Below are positions 35,185 through 45,364 of a stretch of 64,000 nt of DNA, one piece after another. The notes beneath the pieces were generated by a model. The model was not told the origin of the DNA. It saw nothing but the letters and a program-made list of their open reading frames with translations, and did no database searches. How positions within the stretch are numbered: the first letter of the stretch is position 1; every line of letters starts with the position of its first letter. A program made the position numbers and the translations under genes. The DNA lies in assembly GCA_937775265.1 (NCBI GenBank), contig CALKBV010000006.1, positions 339,639 through 403,638 on the forward strand. Reading direction: 5' to 3'. Origin of the DNA: an uncultured Pseudomonadales bacterium. Lineage in GTDB: Bacteria > Pseudomonadota > Gammaproteobacteria > Pseudomonadales > Azotimanducaceae.

Positions 35185-36502
35185 TTACTCGACTGGCAGA
35201 AAGGTTTTGCGCTTTACCGGCGACCAGGCTGGCTCCCTGACATCACCGTCCGACGAAGGCAGATTAAACTTGACGCCACCGTCAATAGAAACCGCCGCTA
35301 ATATGCCCTCTCCCCTCTCCTGGGTTGCATAGATCAACATACTGCCATTGGGCGCAACACTGGGGGATTCATCCAGGGTCGTCTCGGTCAGGACAGATAA
35401 GCGGCCCCGGTTCAGATCCAGTAGCGCGATATGAAAGATCCCGTTACGGCGGTGCACCATAACCAACCCGCTACCATCTTTTAGGACGCTTGCCTTGGCG
35501 TTATAGTCGCCTTCAAAGGTCAGACGCTGAATCTGAAAATCAGCCAGCCGCAGTTGATAGATTTGTGGCTGACCTCCCCGATTAGACGTAAACACCAATG
35601 ATTTTCCATCTGCAGTCCAGGAAGGCTCGGTATCGATACCATAGTGCCTAGTGATCCTTCGAAGTCGGCGCGACTGCAGGTCCAGAATGTAAATATCAGG
35701 ATTGCCATCTTTGGATAACACCAGTGCCATTTCCTTACCGTCGGGTGAAAAAGATGGCGCACCGTTTAGGCCTGCAAAGCTCGTTAAGATCTGTCGGTTT
35801 CCAGTTATCACTTCATGAAGGTAGATAGCGGGTCGACCATCCTGTTCAAACGAAACGTAGGCAACCATCTTTCCATCTGGTGACCATGTAGCGGAAAGGA
35901 TGGGTTCTATTGACTCCAAAACCTTCCTGACCCTGTAGCCATCCGCATCCGCAATGTTGAGCGCGAAGTGTCGACCCTGGTCATCGTCCATTGCTGTGAC
36001 ATACATAATCTGGGTAGAAAAAGCGCCTTTAATACCGGTCAGTTCATTGAACACCACGTCGCTGACGTGGTGAGCCATATCACGAAGATCCATGTGGAGA
36101 CCTTCAATTGTCTGCTTCGCCACCACGGTCTGCCGCAACACACTATATAGTTCGAAGTGCAGGCGCACGCTAACTTCCCGCGGCTCAAGATACCCAACAA
36201 CCAGATACTCAACTCCCAGCATCCGCCAGTCTCGCGGTAGCACCTCAGAGGTATCGTTAGGAAAACTTAACATCTGTGATCGTTGGCAGGGCTTCGAATC
36301 GGCCCGACAACCCCAAATCGGATGAAACAACGTCACTGACGTCAATCGGCGGTTTTCGTTTGCCTCTCCATGCAAAAGGTACTACCGCCACCCTGACCGC
36401 ATTATCCACACCCTTGGTAATCTCGATCCGCAGTTCCGCTGAAGCAGGTAAAGTAAACTGAAGGAGCAGTCCGATAAAAATAATTCGCTTTAACACTCGC
36501 AC
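35185..36502 (-). CDS. tolB: Tol-Pal beta-propeller TolB (frameshifted as read)
   Basis: The N-terminal part (signal peptide MRVLKRIIFIGLLLQFTLPASA, then VAVVPFAWRG ... SSDLGLSGRFEALP) lies in one frame starting at 36502. The rest (LPRDWRMLGVEYLVVGYLEPREV onward, then a six-bladed propeller with repeated ATWSPDGKMVAYVS-type blades) lies in another frame ending at 35185. The switch is near 36255-36290, and total length is 1318 nt, one base more than a multiple of three. With one base removed the product is about 438 residues, normal for TolB. TolB is periplasmic and binds Pal. Everything else is intact, so a sequencing or assembly error is likely. Confidence 0.9.
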
Positions 36503-36511
36503 ATATAATCC

Positions 36512-37276
36512 TTATAGCCTGAGATCATCCGGCCGAAACAAAACCGTAAATTCTCGAAAGTCCCGCTCAAACCGCTGCGAGTCAGTGGGTACAACAAACC
36601 TTCGCGCTTTGGTAACGGCAAGCACTGCTGACCGGTCAAACGCACCATTACCGCTGGAATCTTCAACCTTCACGTCAACAACTTCTCCGGTTGGAATAAG
36701 CAGAACCCGCAACAGGACTTCCATCCCGTTTCTGGCGCTGGGCGGTCTAGACCAGTTCTGCACTATTTCGCGTCGAATTTGCGCCACGTAAGCCATTGCT
36801 TTTTCGTCGTCGGTTACCGCCTTCCTTGCATTTGCCTCACGTGTCAGCGCCTCTGCCAGCTCATCTGCAAACTCAGACCTTACTGATTCGGGATCCACTT
36901 CAGTTTCCCCGGCTTCTTCGACCACGGGTGTTGGCTCTGGGAGCACCGCCGGCTCTGCAGGCTTAACATCAGTTTTTAACCGTTGTTGCCTGGCCCAGTT
37001 CACCTGCTCCTGCCGTAATCTGGCCTCAGTCTTGCGCCGCTCACGTAATTTTTTATCTCTTCGGGATTTTTCCTGATCGACCGCTCGTTCTTCTTTAGCC
37101 TTGTAAGGATTCTCGGCAACTATTGCAGCTTCAATATAATAGGGTTTCAACTCGGTGTAACTGCGCACCGACTCCTCCCAATTCAGGGACATCAGGCCAA
37201 TGACGATGCCATGAACCAGCAACGCAAAAAGAATCGCTGTGACATAGGTCATCACTTCATTGGAAGAAAGGTTCAT
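36512..37276 (-). CDS. tolA: Tol-Pal protein TolA
   Basis: The 254-residue inner-membrane protein has one N-terminal helix (about 10-32), a charged Lys/Arg/Glu-rich helical linker (about 60-115) and a TonB-like C-terminal domain (LLRVLLIPTGEVVDVKVEDSSGNGAFDRSA by position). It transmits TolQR energy to Pal and TolB. It is shorter than E. coli TolA because the helical linker is short. The gene lies between tolR and tolB. Confidence 0.93.
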   Translation of the reverse strand: MNLSSNEVMTYVTAILFALLVHGIVIGLMSLNWEESVRSYTELKPYYIEAAIVAENPYKAKEERAVDQEKSRRDKKLRERRKTEARLRQEQVNWARQQRLKTDVKPAEPAVLPEPTPVVEEAGETEVDPESVRSEFADELAEALTREANARKAVTDDEKAMAYVAQIRREIVQNWSRPPSARNGMEVLLRVLLIPTGEVVDVKVEDSSGNGAFDRSAVLAVTKARRFVVPTDSQRFERDFREFTVLFRPDDLRL

Positions 37277-37288
37277 GACGGCCGGCTA

Positions 37289-37711
37289 TTATGTCCTGGG
37301 GGGCTCGGTTATCAGTCCCACACTTTTCGCCCCTGCTGCCTGAAGCGTATTCATCAGATCAACAATCACCCCGTATGCCAGCTTTTTGTCCCCCTCTACG
37401 AGCACCTTGATGCCTGGGTTCGCTGCAATGATCCTGGCGGCTTTATCACCAATTTCAGATAATGGCACGGGCTCCTCAGCCTCCCCAAGATTGATATAGT
37501 AGGTAGCATCATCTTTGACCGATACAACCAGCATTGGTTCATCATCCGTCACATCGATCGGACCCGAAGCCGCCTCGGGCAAATCTACTTTGATACCCTG
37601 AGTCATGAGCGGTGCTGTCACCATAAAAATCACCAGCAACACCAGCATCACATCAATGTAAGGTACTACATTGATTTCGGACATCGGCTTCCTGCGAGCG
37701 GCTTTAGACAT
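37289..37711 (-). CDS. tolR: Tol-Pal protein TolR
   Basis: The 140-residue ExbD/TolR-family protein has one membrane helix (about 13-35) carrying the proton-channel Asp in NVVPYIDVMLVLLVIFMV, then a periplasmic domain with VLVEGDKKLAYGVIVDLM. With TolQ it forms the ion-driven motor. It starts 2 nt after tolQ. Confidence 0.96.
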   Translation of the reverse strand: MSKAARRKPMSEINVVPYIDVMLVLLVIFMVTAPLMTQGIKVDLPEAASGPIDVTDDEPMLVVSVKDDATYYINLGEAEEPVPLSEIGDKAARIIAANPGIKVLVEGDKKLAYGVIVDLMNTLQAAGAKSVGLITEPPRT

Positions 37712-37713
37712 AA

Positions 37714-38391
37714 CTAGCGCTGGTGACTCGCGCGATCAAGAATACTGCTGAATTCATCGCTAAATGCCTCAAATCTGTTCATGATAACTTCAACATAGGC
37801 GGCGTAACGGTTATAGGCGATGACTGCAGGAATCGCGGCAAACAGCCCAATGGCGGTCGCCACCAACGCTTCTGAAATACCTGGCGCTACTACCGAAAGG
37901 CTTGCCTGGTTGACCGTTGCAAGCCCGCGAAACGAATTCATGATTCCCCAGACCGTACCGAACAAACCAACGTAGGGGCTGGTAGAACCAACGGTGGCCA
38001 GGAATGGCAGGTGCGTTTCAAGACGTTCCTCTTCCCTGACCAGCGCAACCCGCATCGCCCTCTGTACATTTTGCATAACCCGCTCCTGATCAGCGCCATC
38101 CTGCTGGCCTGACCTCGAGAATTCCTTGAATCCCGATGCAAAAATACTCTCCAGGCCGATAACATCCGAATTTTCAGTATCGAGTTCCACATAGAGTTCA
38201 CCAAGGTCCTTACCGGACCAGAATTCACTTTCAAAATCTGTAGCTTGTCGGTGGATCGAAGATAGCGCGAAGCCTCTCTGGAAAATCATGACCCATGAGG
38301 TCAGTGAAGCAAGGATCAGGAGCCCCATGACCACCTGCACAACGACGCTTGCATTGAGTACCAGATCAAGTATGGATAACGGTTCGTTCAC
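37714..38391 (-). CDS. tolQ: Tol-Pal motor protein TolQ
   Basis: The 225-residue ExbB/TolQ-type protein has three membrane helices. The conserved cytoplasmic and channel region is LATVGSTSPYVGLFGTVWGIMNSFRGL, followed by ISEALVATAIGLFAAIPAVIAYN. It is the first tol gene. The thioesterase gene ybgC, usually found just upstream of tolQ, is absent, and ruvB lies directly upstream. Confidence 0.96.
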   Translation of the reverse strand: MNEPLSILDLVLNASVVVQVVMGLLILASLTSWVMIFQRGFALSSIHRQATDFESEFWSGKDLGELYVELDTENSDVIGLESIFASGFKEFSRSGQQDGADQERVMQNVQRAMRVALVREEERLETHLPFLATVGSTSPYVGLFGTVWGIMNSFRGLATVNQASLSVVAPGISEALVATAIGLFAAIPAVIAYNRYAAYVEVIMNRFEAFSDEFSSILDRASHQR

Positions 38392-38406
38392 AATTCAATT
38401 CCCAAG

Positions 38407-39450
38407 TTAGTCGTCAGGTTCGTTTTCAAAAAGTTCCTGCCCGGGCTTTTTTGGCATCTTCATACCGAAGTGCTCATAGGTCAACCGAGTAGCAACGCGA
38501 CCTCTTGAGGTGCGCATGATGAATCCCTGCTGAATCAGGTAGGGTTCATATACATCCTCAATGGTGTTGCTCTCTTCACCAACAGTCGCTGCAAGGCTGT
38601 CTACGCCAACCGGCCCGCCATCATATTTTTCAACCATCGCCAGCAAAAGCCGTCGATCCATATGATCAAAACCATTCACATCAACCTTCAACATGTTAAG
38701 CGCCTGGTCAGCGATCTCCTGGTTCACAAACCCCTCTCCTTCCACCTGAGCATAGTCTCGCACCCGACGAAGCAGCCGATTAGCAATCCTTGGCGTACCT
38801 CGCGAGCGAACTGCAATCTCGCGAGCACCATCGGTATCACAACTTACCCCGAGCATCCTGGCTGACCGCTCAACGATAGTGGTCAGGTCCCTGACATTGT
38901 AGAACTCCAGCCGCTGAATAATACCGAACCGGTCACGAAATGGAGACGTCAGCAAACCGGTTCGGGTAGTCGCACCAACCAGTGTGAACGGCGGCAGATC
39001 CAGTTTGATGGATCGGGCCGCGGGCCCCTCACCAATAGTGATGTCTACCTGATAATCCTCCATCGCCGGGTAGAGCACCTCTTCAATCGCTGGATTGAGT
39101 CGGTGGATTTCATCGATAAACAGCACGTCACCTTTTTCCAGGTTGGTCAGTGCCGCAACCAGATCACCTTTCTTTTCGATGACAGGACCTGAAGTCGCCC
39201 TCATTTCGGCGCCCATCTCATTGGCAATGATATTCGCAAGAGTTGTCTTCCCCAGACCTGGCGGGCCAAAAATAAGCGTGTGATCCAGCGCCTCATCCCG
39301 ACCTCTTGCAGCCCTGATGAACAGCCTCATCTGTTCGCTGACCTCATGCTGGCCACAATATTCATCAAACGTCCGGGGCCTGATCGCCCAGTCCTGCGTC
39401 TGTTCAACCTCGGAGGCAGCGGATGTCACTATTCGGTCTGATTCAATCAT
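38407..39450 (-). CDS. ruvB: Holliday junction helicase RuvB
   Basis: This 347-residue AAA+ motor has Walker A in [16 protein letters not shown], Walker B in [10 protein letters not shown], sensor region [10 protein letters not shown] and the C-terminal winged helix ([23 protein letters not shown] by position). It drives branch migration with RuvA. It lies between ruvA and tolQ in one block. Confidence 0.98.
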   Translation of the reverse strand: MIESDRIVTSAASEVEQTQDWAIRPRTFDEYCGQHEVSEQMRLFIRAARGRDEALDHTLIFGPPGLGKTTLANIIANEMGAEMRATSGPVIEKKGDLVAALTNLEKGDVLFIDEIHRLNPAIEEVLYPAMEDYQVDITIGEGPAARSIKLDLPPFTLVGATTRTGLLTSPFRDRFGIIQRLEFYNVRDLTTIVERSARMLGVSCDTDGAREIAVRSRGTPRIANRLLRRVRDYAQVEGEGFVNQEIADQALNMLKVDVNGFDHMDRRLLLAMVEKYDGGPVGVDSLAATVGEESNTIEDVYEPYLIQQGFIMRTSRGRVATRLTYEHFGMKMPKKPGQELFENEPDD

Positions 39451-39463
39451 TCTTGTCGTTCAA

Positions 39464-40090
39464 CTATTGTCGGCTTTGCATGAGTAACTTCAGCGCCTGC
39501 CTGATCAAAGACTCTACATCTTCGGCGGGGTCGCTCACCCCGGAGACCGCTCGAGCCGCTTCCTGTGGCCTGTAACCAAGCCCGATCAGCGCCGACTCAG
39601 CATCTTCTATTACATTAATCGTCATTGTACTGGGATTATCTGAACCAGATACATCAAATGAATCGACTTTATCGCGCATCTCAATGATCAGGCGCTCAGC
39701 GGTCTTCTTTCCGACACCAGGCAATGCAGTCAGCGCTTTTACATCATTACCGATGACAGCGCGCGCAAACGACGCTGAATCCAGTCCTGATAATATTCCG
39801 AGTGCCATGCGGGGACCTACCCCGTTGACCTTGATCAGGGTTCGGAACATCTCACGTTCACCCATACTCGCAAACCCGTATAGCAGGTGGGCATCATCAC
39901 GAACCACGAGATGGGTATGAACGGTAACCGGCCTTTTGGTTTCGAGCCCCAGGGTTTCGAGCCCTTGGGTTTCCAAAATATGCGCATAGGTCGTGAGAGA
40001 AATTTCAATTTCGTAGCCGACACCACCAACATCAAGTAACAACTGACCCGGAGCGCTTTCAATCACAAGCCCTGTAAGTCGACCGATCAT
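39464..40090 (-). CDS. ruvA: Holliday junction protein RuvA
   Basis: The 208-residue protein has an OB-fold domain I (1-63), a helix-hairpin-helix domain ([23 protein letters not shown] by position) and a C-terminal RuvB-binding domain ([16 protein letters not shown]). Domain I carries an unusual insertion of about ten residues, [13 protein letters not shown] at 40-51, encoded by a 15-bp tandem duplication. Its ATG overlaps the ruvC stop. Confidence 0.97.
   Translation of the reverse strand: MIGRLTGLVIESAPGQLLLDVGGVGYEIEISLTTYAHILETQGLETLGLETKRPVTVHTHLVVRDDAHLLYGFASMGEREMFRTLIKVNGVGPRMALGILSGLDSASFARAVIGNDVKALTALPGVGKKTAERLIIEMRDKVDSFDVSGSDNPSTMTINVIEDAESALIGLGYRPQEAARAVSGVSDPAEDVESLIRQALKLLMQSRQ
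39938..39974 (-). repeat. 15-bp tandem repeat inside ruvA
   Basis: Two 15-nt units (13 of 15 identical) and half of a third encode [13 protein letters not shown]. The period is a multiple of three, so the frame is kept. It extends a loop between strands of the RuvA OB domain. Confidence 0.8.
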
Positions 40091-40647
40091 TTTTTTGTGG
40101 TATCTTCTGCAAACCTGCCACGTCGGAAACGGTTCGTATCGATAGCCGTCGTACTGCTATTACTCATCTTGGCCAGATTATGCTGCGTATTAACATGACA
40201 GATCGCAATGGCCAGGGCATCAGCCGCATCCTCCTGAGGACAAGAAGGTAGTTTCAGAAGCGTCATCACCATGTGCTGGATCTGGCTTTTACTCGCTGCG
40301 CCACTACCAACAACCGCCTGCTTGATCTTACGCGCTTCATATTCGAATACTGGCAATCCCTGGTTTACAGCCGCAACCATTGCCACCCCTCGAGCATGGC
40401 CAAGTTTCAATGCAGATTCCGCTGAACGAGACATAAAAATTCGCTCAATGGCGAGTTCTCCTGGCACATATTCATTAATAATCTGGGTAACGCCCTGAAA
40501 TATGATATCCAGCCTTTCCGCGAGCGTTTCTTTCGCAGTAGTCCTGATACACCCGCTCGCCACATATTCCTGATGATTACCAACGGCCTTGATAATGCCG
40601 TAACCGGTAACCCTTGAGCCAGGGTCTATACCTAGAATAAGTGCCAT
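40087..40647 (-). CDS. ruvC: Crossover junction endonuclease RuvC
   Basis: The 186-residue Holliday junction resolvase has catalytic Asp7 in [15 protein letters not shown], Glu in [10 protein letters not shown] and a C-terminal acidic pair in [14 protein letters not shown]. It heads the ruvCAB block. A 409-nt gap lies upstream where yebC is normally found. Confidence 0.98.
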   Translation of the reverse strand: MALILGIDPGSRVTGYGIIKAVGNHQEYVASGCIRTTAKETLAERLDIIFQGVTQIINEYVPGELAIERIFMSRSAESALKLGHARGVAMVAAVNQGLPVFEYEARKIKQAVVGSGAASKSQIQHMVMTLLKLPSCPQEDAADALAIAICHVNTQHNLAKMSNSSTTAIDTNRFRRGRFAEDTTKK

Positions 40648-41056
40648 CTGAATGAAGAATAGAAAGGAGAATCCAGTTTAGCATACCCGGGGTCAGGGGT
40701 TGAGCGCCACATTCAAATAGCGACGTTTGCACGATAAGCGACACGAACTATCCTCCAAAACCTGGCGCTTTAAGGCCGTGCTTAAAACTTTCGATGTAAC
40801 TCGTCTTCCCCTGGTATTTTGGTCAAGGCACTGGACTGCAGGATACCGGCGCCCTGACAGGGGCAAGCAAGCAAAAATCACCGTAGACAGCACAACCTTT
40901 TATGATGTCAAATAACCGCCCCGTGGTTAAGTACACGTGGTTAAGCAAATGGCTCAGTGTAAGCTACTTCCGCATCGCCGCGGCATCACTGAACCCAACA
41001 TTCCGGCATACGAGAGAGCCGGGGTCGGCTCGGATTTGTAATGTAAGGATGAAAAT
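40648..41056. other. 409-nt divergent intergenic region
   Basis: The gap lies between ruvC and the homocysteine methyltransferase-like gene. Two overlapping frames of about 60-66 codons occur on opposite strands (40727-40915 and 40693-40893), but neither has a ribosome-binding site or recognisable motif. CGTGGTTAAG occurs twice at about 40921-40946. I see no other structure. Confidence 0.5.
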
Positions 41057-41953
41057 ATGAATCAGAAAATCACCATACTGGACGCTGGGATGGGAAAAGC
41101 CCTCAAGATGCAGGGTGTCGACATTCCAGAGACGATCTGGTCAGCTAATGCACTGCTGGTGGCGCCTGAGAAAGTTCAGAGCATTCACGAGGAAAACATC
41201 CTTGCTGGTGCCAACATGATTACCACTAACACCTACGGCGTCATCCGATCTGACCTAAAAAAAGCAGGTATTGAGAACCAGTTTAAAACACTAAACCTGC
41301 AGGCCGCGGGGCTTGCCCGAGCAGCGATCAAAGCCACTGGCAAGGTCGTCAAGATAGCAGGCTCTCTGCCCCCACTAAACGGCAGCTTCCGTCCTGATAG
41401 AGTTCGGCCTGTCGAGGAGATCGAGGCGCTGTATCGCGAGCAGGCAGAAATTCTTGCGCCTCACGTTGATGTCTTCCTTTGCGAAACCATGTCACATATC
41501 AACGAGGCCATCGCTGCGGCCAGGGCAGCTAGCAGCACCGGCAAACCGGTGATCGTCTCCTTCACATTGCATGAACAGAATCCCGGCAAGCTGCGCAGCG
41601 GACAGTCCCTTGAGGACGCTATTAGCGGGCTTGGCGAAGTCGACCTGGAAGGGCTATCCGCAAACTGCACCCTGCCGGAACGAATATTCGACGCTATGCC
41701 TATACTCGCCAAATCAAACTTGAAGTACGTTGGGGGATACGCAAACGCATTTACCCATGTCCCTGAAGACTGGTTGCTAGACGGGGAGAAAATAACCGAC
41801 GGACCGCTTGAGCTAAGAGACGATCTATCGCCAGAAATATACTCAAAGTTCGTTGGCCAATGGATCAATCAAGGCGCTACTCTGGTCGGCGGTTGTTGCG
41901 GTACGCTGCCCTCTCACATAGCCGCCATCGCAACAAGTCTCCGTTCTCAATAG
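41057..41953 (+). CDS. Homocysteine S-methyltransferase family protein
   Basis: The 298-residue zinc-dependent methyltransferase has Cys ligands in GLSANCTLPERI and VGGCCGTLPSHIAAIA. The opening ITILDAGMGKALKMQGVD corresponds to the usual DGGMG block. Members move a methyl group from S-methylmethionine or a similar donor to homocysteine. A ribosome-binding site (TAAGGATG) precedes the ATG. It faces an O-acetylhomoserine sulfhydrylase-type gene nearby, so both point to methionine metabolism. Confidence 0.9.
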   Translation: MNQKITILDAGMGKALKMQGVDIPETIWSANALLVAPEKVQSIHEENILAGANMITTNTYGVIRSDLKKAGIENQFKTLNLQAAGLARAAIKATGKVVKIAGSLPPLNGSFRPDRVRPVEEIEALYREQAEILAPHVDVFLCETMSHINEAIAAARAASSTGKPVIVSFTLHEQNPGKLRSGQSLEDAISGLGEVDLEGLSANCTLPERIFDAMPILAKSNLKYVGGYANAFTHVPEDWLLDGEKITDGPLELRDDLSPEIYSKFVGQWINQGATLVGGCCGTLPSHIAAIATSLRSQ

Positions 41954-41966
41954 CAATATTGGGCCG

Positions 41967-42755
41967 TTAAACCAGCGCCGCCAGCGCATCCAAAACAGCA
42001 TTCGGCTGCTCGGACAACATGGAATGGCCGCAAGCATCTAACTCAACGACTTTCGTATTACTGATTGCCGCAGCAACAGACCGGCCAGCGCTGGCTTTGG
42101 TCATTCGATCTTCAAGTCCAAGGATAACAAGCGTTTCTGCTTTCACCTGGGTCGCAAGCATGTCGCCGTCGATAAAGTCATTGCACGCATTGAGGTCAGC
42201 GAAATACACCCCGGGTCCCGCTCGCTCCAGTAGCCTCTGACCCGACAAGGTCAGCGTGAGACCCGGGTTTTCGTTACCACCCTGATGCGCGAAACTGCTG
42301 TGGCTCCAGGTATTCGCCATGTCGATCGCCTGATGCTGATTGGCCCGGGCTGCATCCAGCAAGGGATCAGAAACTGGCATTGGTGTCGAAGTACCCAGAA
42401 GTGCCAGATTTCGAACCCTGTCCGGATACTTGGCCGCACAATTCAAGGCAACGAGAGACCCCATACTGTGACCAACGACAGAAGCCTGCCGGATATCAAG
42501 CTCATCGAGCACAAGGCACAACCAATCAGCCATTGCTTCAATACTCGTTAATGCTTCACCGCCCGACAGGCCACGACCGGGCAAATCAACAGCAATGACA
42601 TTACGTCCCTGACGGGCGAAGTATCGAGCTGGCAACGTCCAGACGGTATGGTCAAAACCTGCGCCATGAACAAATAACACCGATTCGTTCTCCGCAACAT
42701 GCTGTCCGCTGCCCGTACTGAAAAATGCTCTATGACCCGCTACTGATACATACAT
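41967..42755 (-). CDS. Alpha/beta hydrolase
   Basis: The 262-residue alpha/beta-hydrolase-fold enzyme has the oxyanion HGAGFDHTVW, nucleophile elbow VVGHSMGSLVALN (Ser in GHSMG), acid LGLEDRMTKASAGR and catalytic His in ACGHSMLSEQPN. The substrate is unknown. Its start shares one base with the stop of the PLP sulfhydrylase gene, so they are probably coupled. Confidence 0.9.
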   Translation of the reverse strand: MYVSVAGHRAFFSTGSGQHVAENESVLFVHGAGFDHTVWTLPARYFARQGRNVIAVDLPGRGLSGGEALTSIEAMADWLCLVLDELDIRQASVVGHSMGSLVALNCAAKYPDRVRNLALLGTSTPMPVSDPLLDAARANQHQAIDMANTWSHSSFAHQGGNENPGLTLTLSGQRLLERAGPGVYFADLNACNDFIDGDMLATQVKAETLVILGLEDRMTKASAGRSVAAAISNTKVVELDACGHSMLSEQPNAVLDALAALV

Positions 42756-44044
42756 TAAGCTCTCCCTGCCGCACGCAAACCTTTCTTCAGGTCAGCGATC
42801 AGGTCCTTGGTGTCTTCCAAACCCACAGATAGCCGGATAAGGCCTTCAGAGATCCCGGCTTTTTCCAGCGCATCAGAGCCCATCCTATGATGCGTCGTAC
42901 TGGCAGGATGTATCACCAATGATTTGGCATCTCCAACATTAGCAAGGTGAGAAAACACTTCCAGCGCCTCAATAAATCGAATGCCCGCCTGGCGACCACC
43001 CGCCAACTCAAATCCAAATACTGCGCCACATCCCTTCGGCAGAAGCGACTTCGCCAATTCGTGATCCGGATGACTCTCAAGCATCGGATGATTTACTCTT
43101 TCAACGCCTTCTTGCTGGGCAAGAAACTCTACAATTTCAGCAGTATTGGCCACGTGCTTCTGCATGCGCAGCGGCAGTGTTTCCATGCCCTGCAAGATAT
43201 GAAAAGCCGTTGTTGGGCTCATGCAGGCACCGAAATCCCGTAACCCTTCCTTGCGGGCCCGAGTGATGAATGCCGCGGGGCCGAACTCTTCCGAAAAGTT
43301 AAGATTGTGGAAGCCTGCATAAGGTTCGCTCATTGTCGGGAATTTGCCCGAAGCGGCCCAGTCAAAAGTCCCTCCATCTACCAGCAATCCGCCAATAACA
43401 ATACCGTGCCCGGAGAGGAACTTGGTCGCAGAATGCATAACAATGTCAGCCCCAAGGTCAATCGGTCGGCAAAGATAGGGCGTAGTGAATGTGGCATCAA
43501 CCATCAGCGGCAATCCCGCGTCGTGCGCAACTTTAGAGATTTCCGGAACGTTCAGCACTTCAAGGCCGGGGTTGCCCAGTATTTCACCGAAAACCAGACG
43601 AGTATTGTCCTGAATAGCATTCGCGAAATCCTGCGAGCTTCTTGGATCGACAAAAGTCGTTTCAATGCCAAACCTTCTCAGCGTGTAATCCAGCAGATTA
43701 TGCGTACCACCATAGATACTTCTTGAGGCAACAATGTGATCTCCGGCCCCTAGCAATGTCGCCACGCCTAAATGTATCGCTGCCTGGCCACTTGCGGTAG
43801 CGATCGCACCTACACCATTGTCCAGCATGGCGATTCTCTCTTCGAGAACTGCATTGGTTGGGTTTGAAAGACGGGAGTAGACGTGCCCGGCTCTTTCGAT
43901 GTTGAACAGACCCGCCGCATAATCAGTATCGCGGAAAACATACGATGCGGTTTGATAAACGGGCGTAGCCCTTGCACCAGTCGTCGGGTCCGGTTGTTGA
44001 CCGCCATGAAGTGAAAGTGTGTCGAAATGCAAATTATCAGCCAT
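42755..44044 (-). CDS. O-acetylhomoserine sulfhydrylase-type PLP enzyme
   Basis: The 429-residue Cys/Met-metabolism PLP enzyme begins FDTLSLHGGQQPDPTTGARATPVYQTASY. PLP Lys is in MHSATKFLSGHG, and GLEDTKDLIADLKKGL ends the domain. It is typical of O-acetyl- or O-succinylhomoserine (thiol)-lyases that make homocysteine from sulfide. It lies upstream of an alpha/beta hydrolase on the same strand. Which acyl-homoserine is used cannot be told from the sequence alone. Confidence 0.92.
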   Translation of the reverse strand: MADNLHFDTLSLHGGQQPDPTTGARATPVYQTASYVFRDTDYAAGLFNIERAGHVYSRLSNPTNAVLEERIAMLDNGVGAIATASGQAAIHLGVATLLGAGDHIVASRSIYGGTHNLLDYTLRRFGIETTFVDPRSSQDFANAIQDNTRLVFGEILGNPGLEVLNVPEISKVAHDAGLPLMVDATFTTPYLCRPIDLGADIVMHSATKFLSGHGIVIGGLLVDGGTFDWAASGKFPTMSEPYAGFHNLNFSEEFGPAAFITRARKEGLRDFGACMSPTTAFHILQGMETLPLRMQKHVANTAEIVEFLAQQEGVERVNHPMLESHPDHELAKSLLPKGCGAVFGFELAGGRQAGIRFIEALEVFSHLANVGDAKSLVIHPASTTHHRMGSDALEKAGISEGLIRLSVGLEDTKDLIADLKKGLRAAGRA

Positions 44045-44311
44045 TACTGCGACGCCTTAGGGGAATTTGACTGCGCACCTTAACGCCTTTAAACGATCCT
44101 TCGCAACTTTCTGCAGCCAGTGACTGGAACACTACAGGCTTGTTTTTGCTCAAAAGGACTCTGTGTTCGGCGTCATTACGAGAGACAGAAAATCGACATT
44201 CCCCGCGGCAGTAAGCTACTGCGTCTCGGTGATTTGATCCAACCAGAGCAATATCGACCGGAGGCTCTTGGTTTTTTTGTACGGTAGATCATTCCTTATC
44301 CCTTATTGTTA

Positions 44312-45211
44312 TCAGGTTGTCGTCGCTCCTTTGGGTCCGCCGTCCAGATTGAGAAAATGCCGAATGAACACTGCGACCTGATCAAAATAACCAGGCTCAA
44401 GATGAATGTGATGCGGCCCGGGCATTCGCTCAACCTGCAGGTTCGGGTGGTGTTCCCGCGCAAGGGAAATTTCTCCCTGATACCATTCATCACCCTGCTC
44501 CGCCACGATCAACAATGATGGGCTCGTGCTGTCCTTGAGTAGCAGATTGATCTGGTCACGGGTATGCCGAAGTGGTGTTGGGTAACGAATGCGGGGGTCA
44601 GAGCGCCATGTAATACCACCCTCCACCTGTTTGTGTCCACGAGCGACCAGCACGCTCGAAGCCTCTATTGTCTGGTCAGTTGCCTCAGTCACCCGCTTCG
44701 CCATTGTTTGCTGATCGGGGAATACCCTGGCCTGGTGGTGCGGTTTCAGAATCTTTTCAATCGCGACCCTGGTCTGCTCAATTCTCTCTTCCGCTGATAC
44801 TCCTCCCGTCGCGAGGAAGCCATCAATCTGCACAGACGCTCGAACTCGATCTGGAAACAGCGCCGCGAGCTCTGAGGCGATCGATGCACCCATTGAATGA
44901 CCGATGACGTTGAACTGGTGCCAGTTAAGCTCATTCGCAACCGCCAGGACTTCCTGGATATCGTAAATCGGATGGTAGTGAACACCTTCCGCGCGATGAG
45001 TTGACAACCCGTGTCCTGCAAAATCAAGTGCGACAAGGTTCAATTCGGGAATGAGCGGCGCCAGACGATCAAATGTGTTTGCATTATCCAACCAGCCATG
45101 GAGGGCAATGGTGGGTATACCTTCTGGATCACCCCATTGTTTGGCGTGCAACCGCAGACCAAGGACATTAAATGTAAGGCCCTTGCCCTCAATCAGGCCA
45201 TCGTTCGACAT
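44312..45211 (-). CDS. Alpha/beta hydrolase
   Basis: The 299-residue alpha/beta hydrolase has LHGWLDNANTFDRLAPLI, the nucleophile elbow VIGHSMGASIASELAALFPDR (Ser in GHSMG) and the His in GPHHIHLEPG. It resembles the MEST/serine-hydrolase-like subgroup starting with an HGWLDN block. It is transcribed away from the RIO kinase gene across 153 nt. Confidence 0.9.
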   Translation of the reverse strand: MSNDGLIEGKGLTFNVLGLRLHAKQWGDPEGIPTIALHGWLDNANTFDRLAPLIPELNLVALDFAGHGLSTHRAEGVHYHPIYDIQEVLAVANELNWHQFNVIGHSMGASIASELAALFPDRVRASVQIDGFLATGGVSAEERIEQTRVAIEKILKPHHQARVFPDQQTMAKRVTEATDQTIEASSVLVARGHKQVEGGITWRSDPRIRYPTPLRHTRDQINLLLKDSTSPSLLIVAEQGDEWYQGEISLAREHHPNLQVERMPGPHHIHLEPGYFDQVAVFIRHFLNLDGGPKGATTT

Positions 45212-45364
45212 TGTTAATACCTTTTGACATGGCGGGAAACCAACTCTGCTTCCTCATTTTGGGTCATTCAAATCGGGGCGCAGGTTAACACAACCCATAG
45301 CTGGAATTGACCAAAACCAGCCTCTGCTATTCCCACTCGCCTTCAAATCATGTAAAAGTCGGCC

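Noticed and set aside
40693..40915. Two overlapping 60-66 codon frames upstream of ruvC
   Set aside because: Opposite-strand overlap, no initiation signals and unusual composition.
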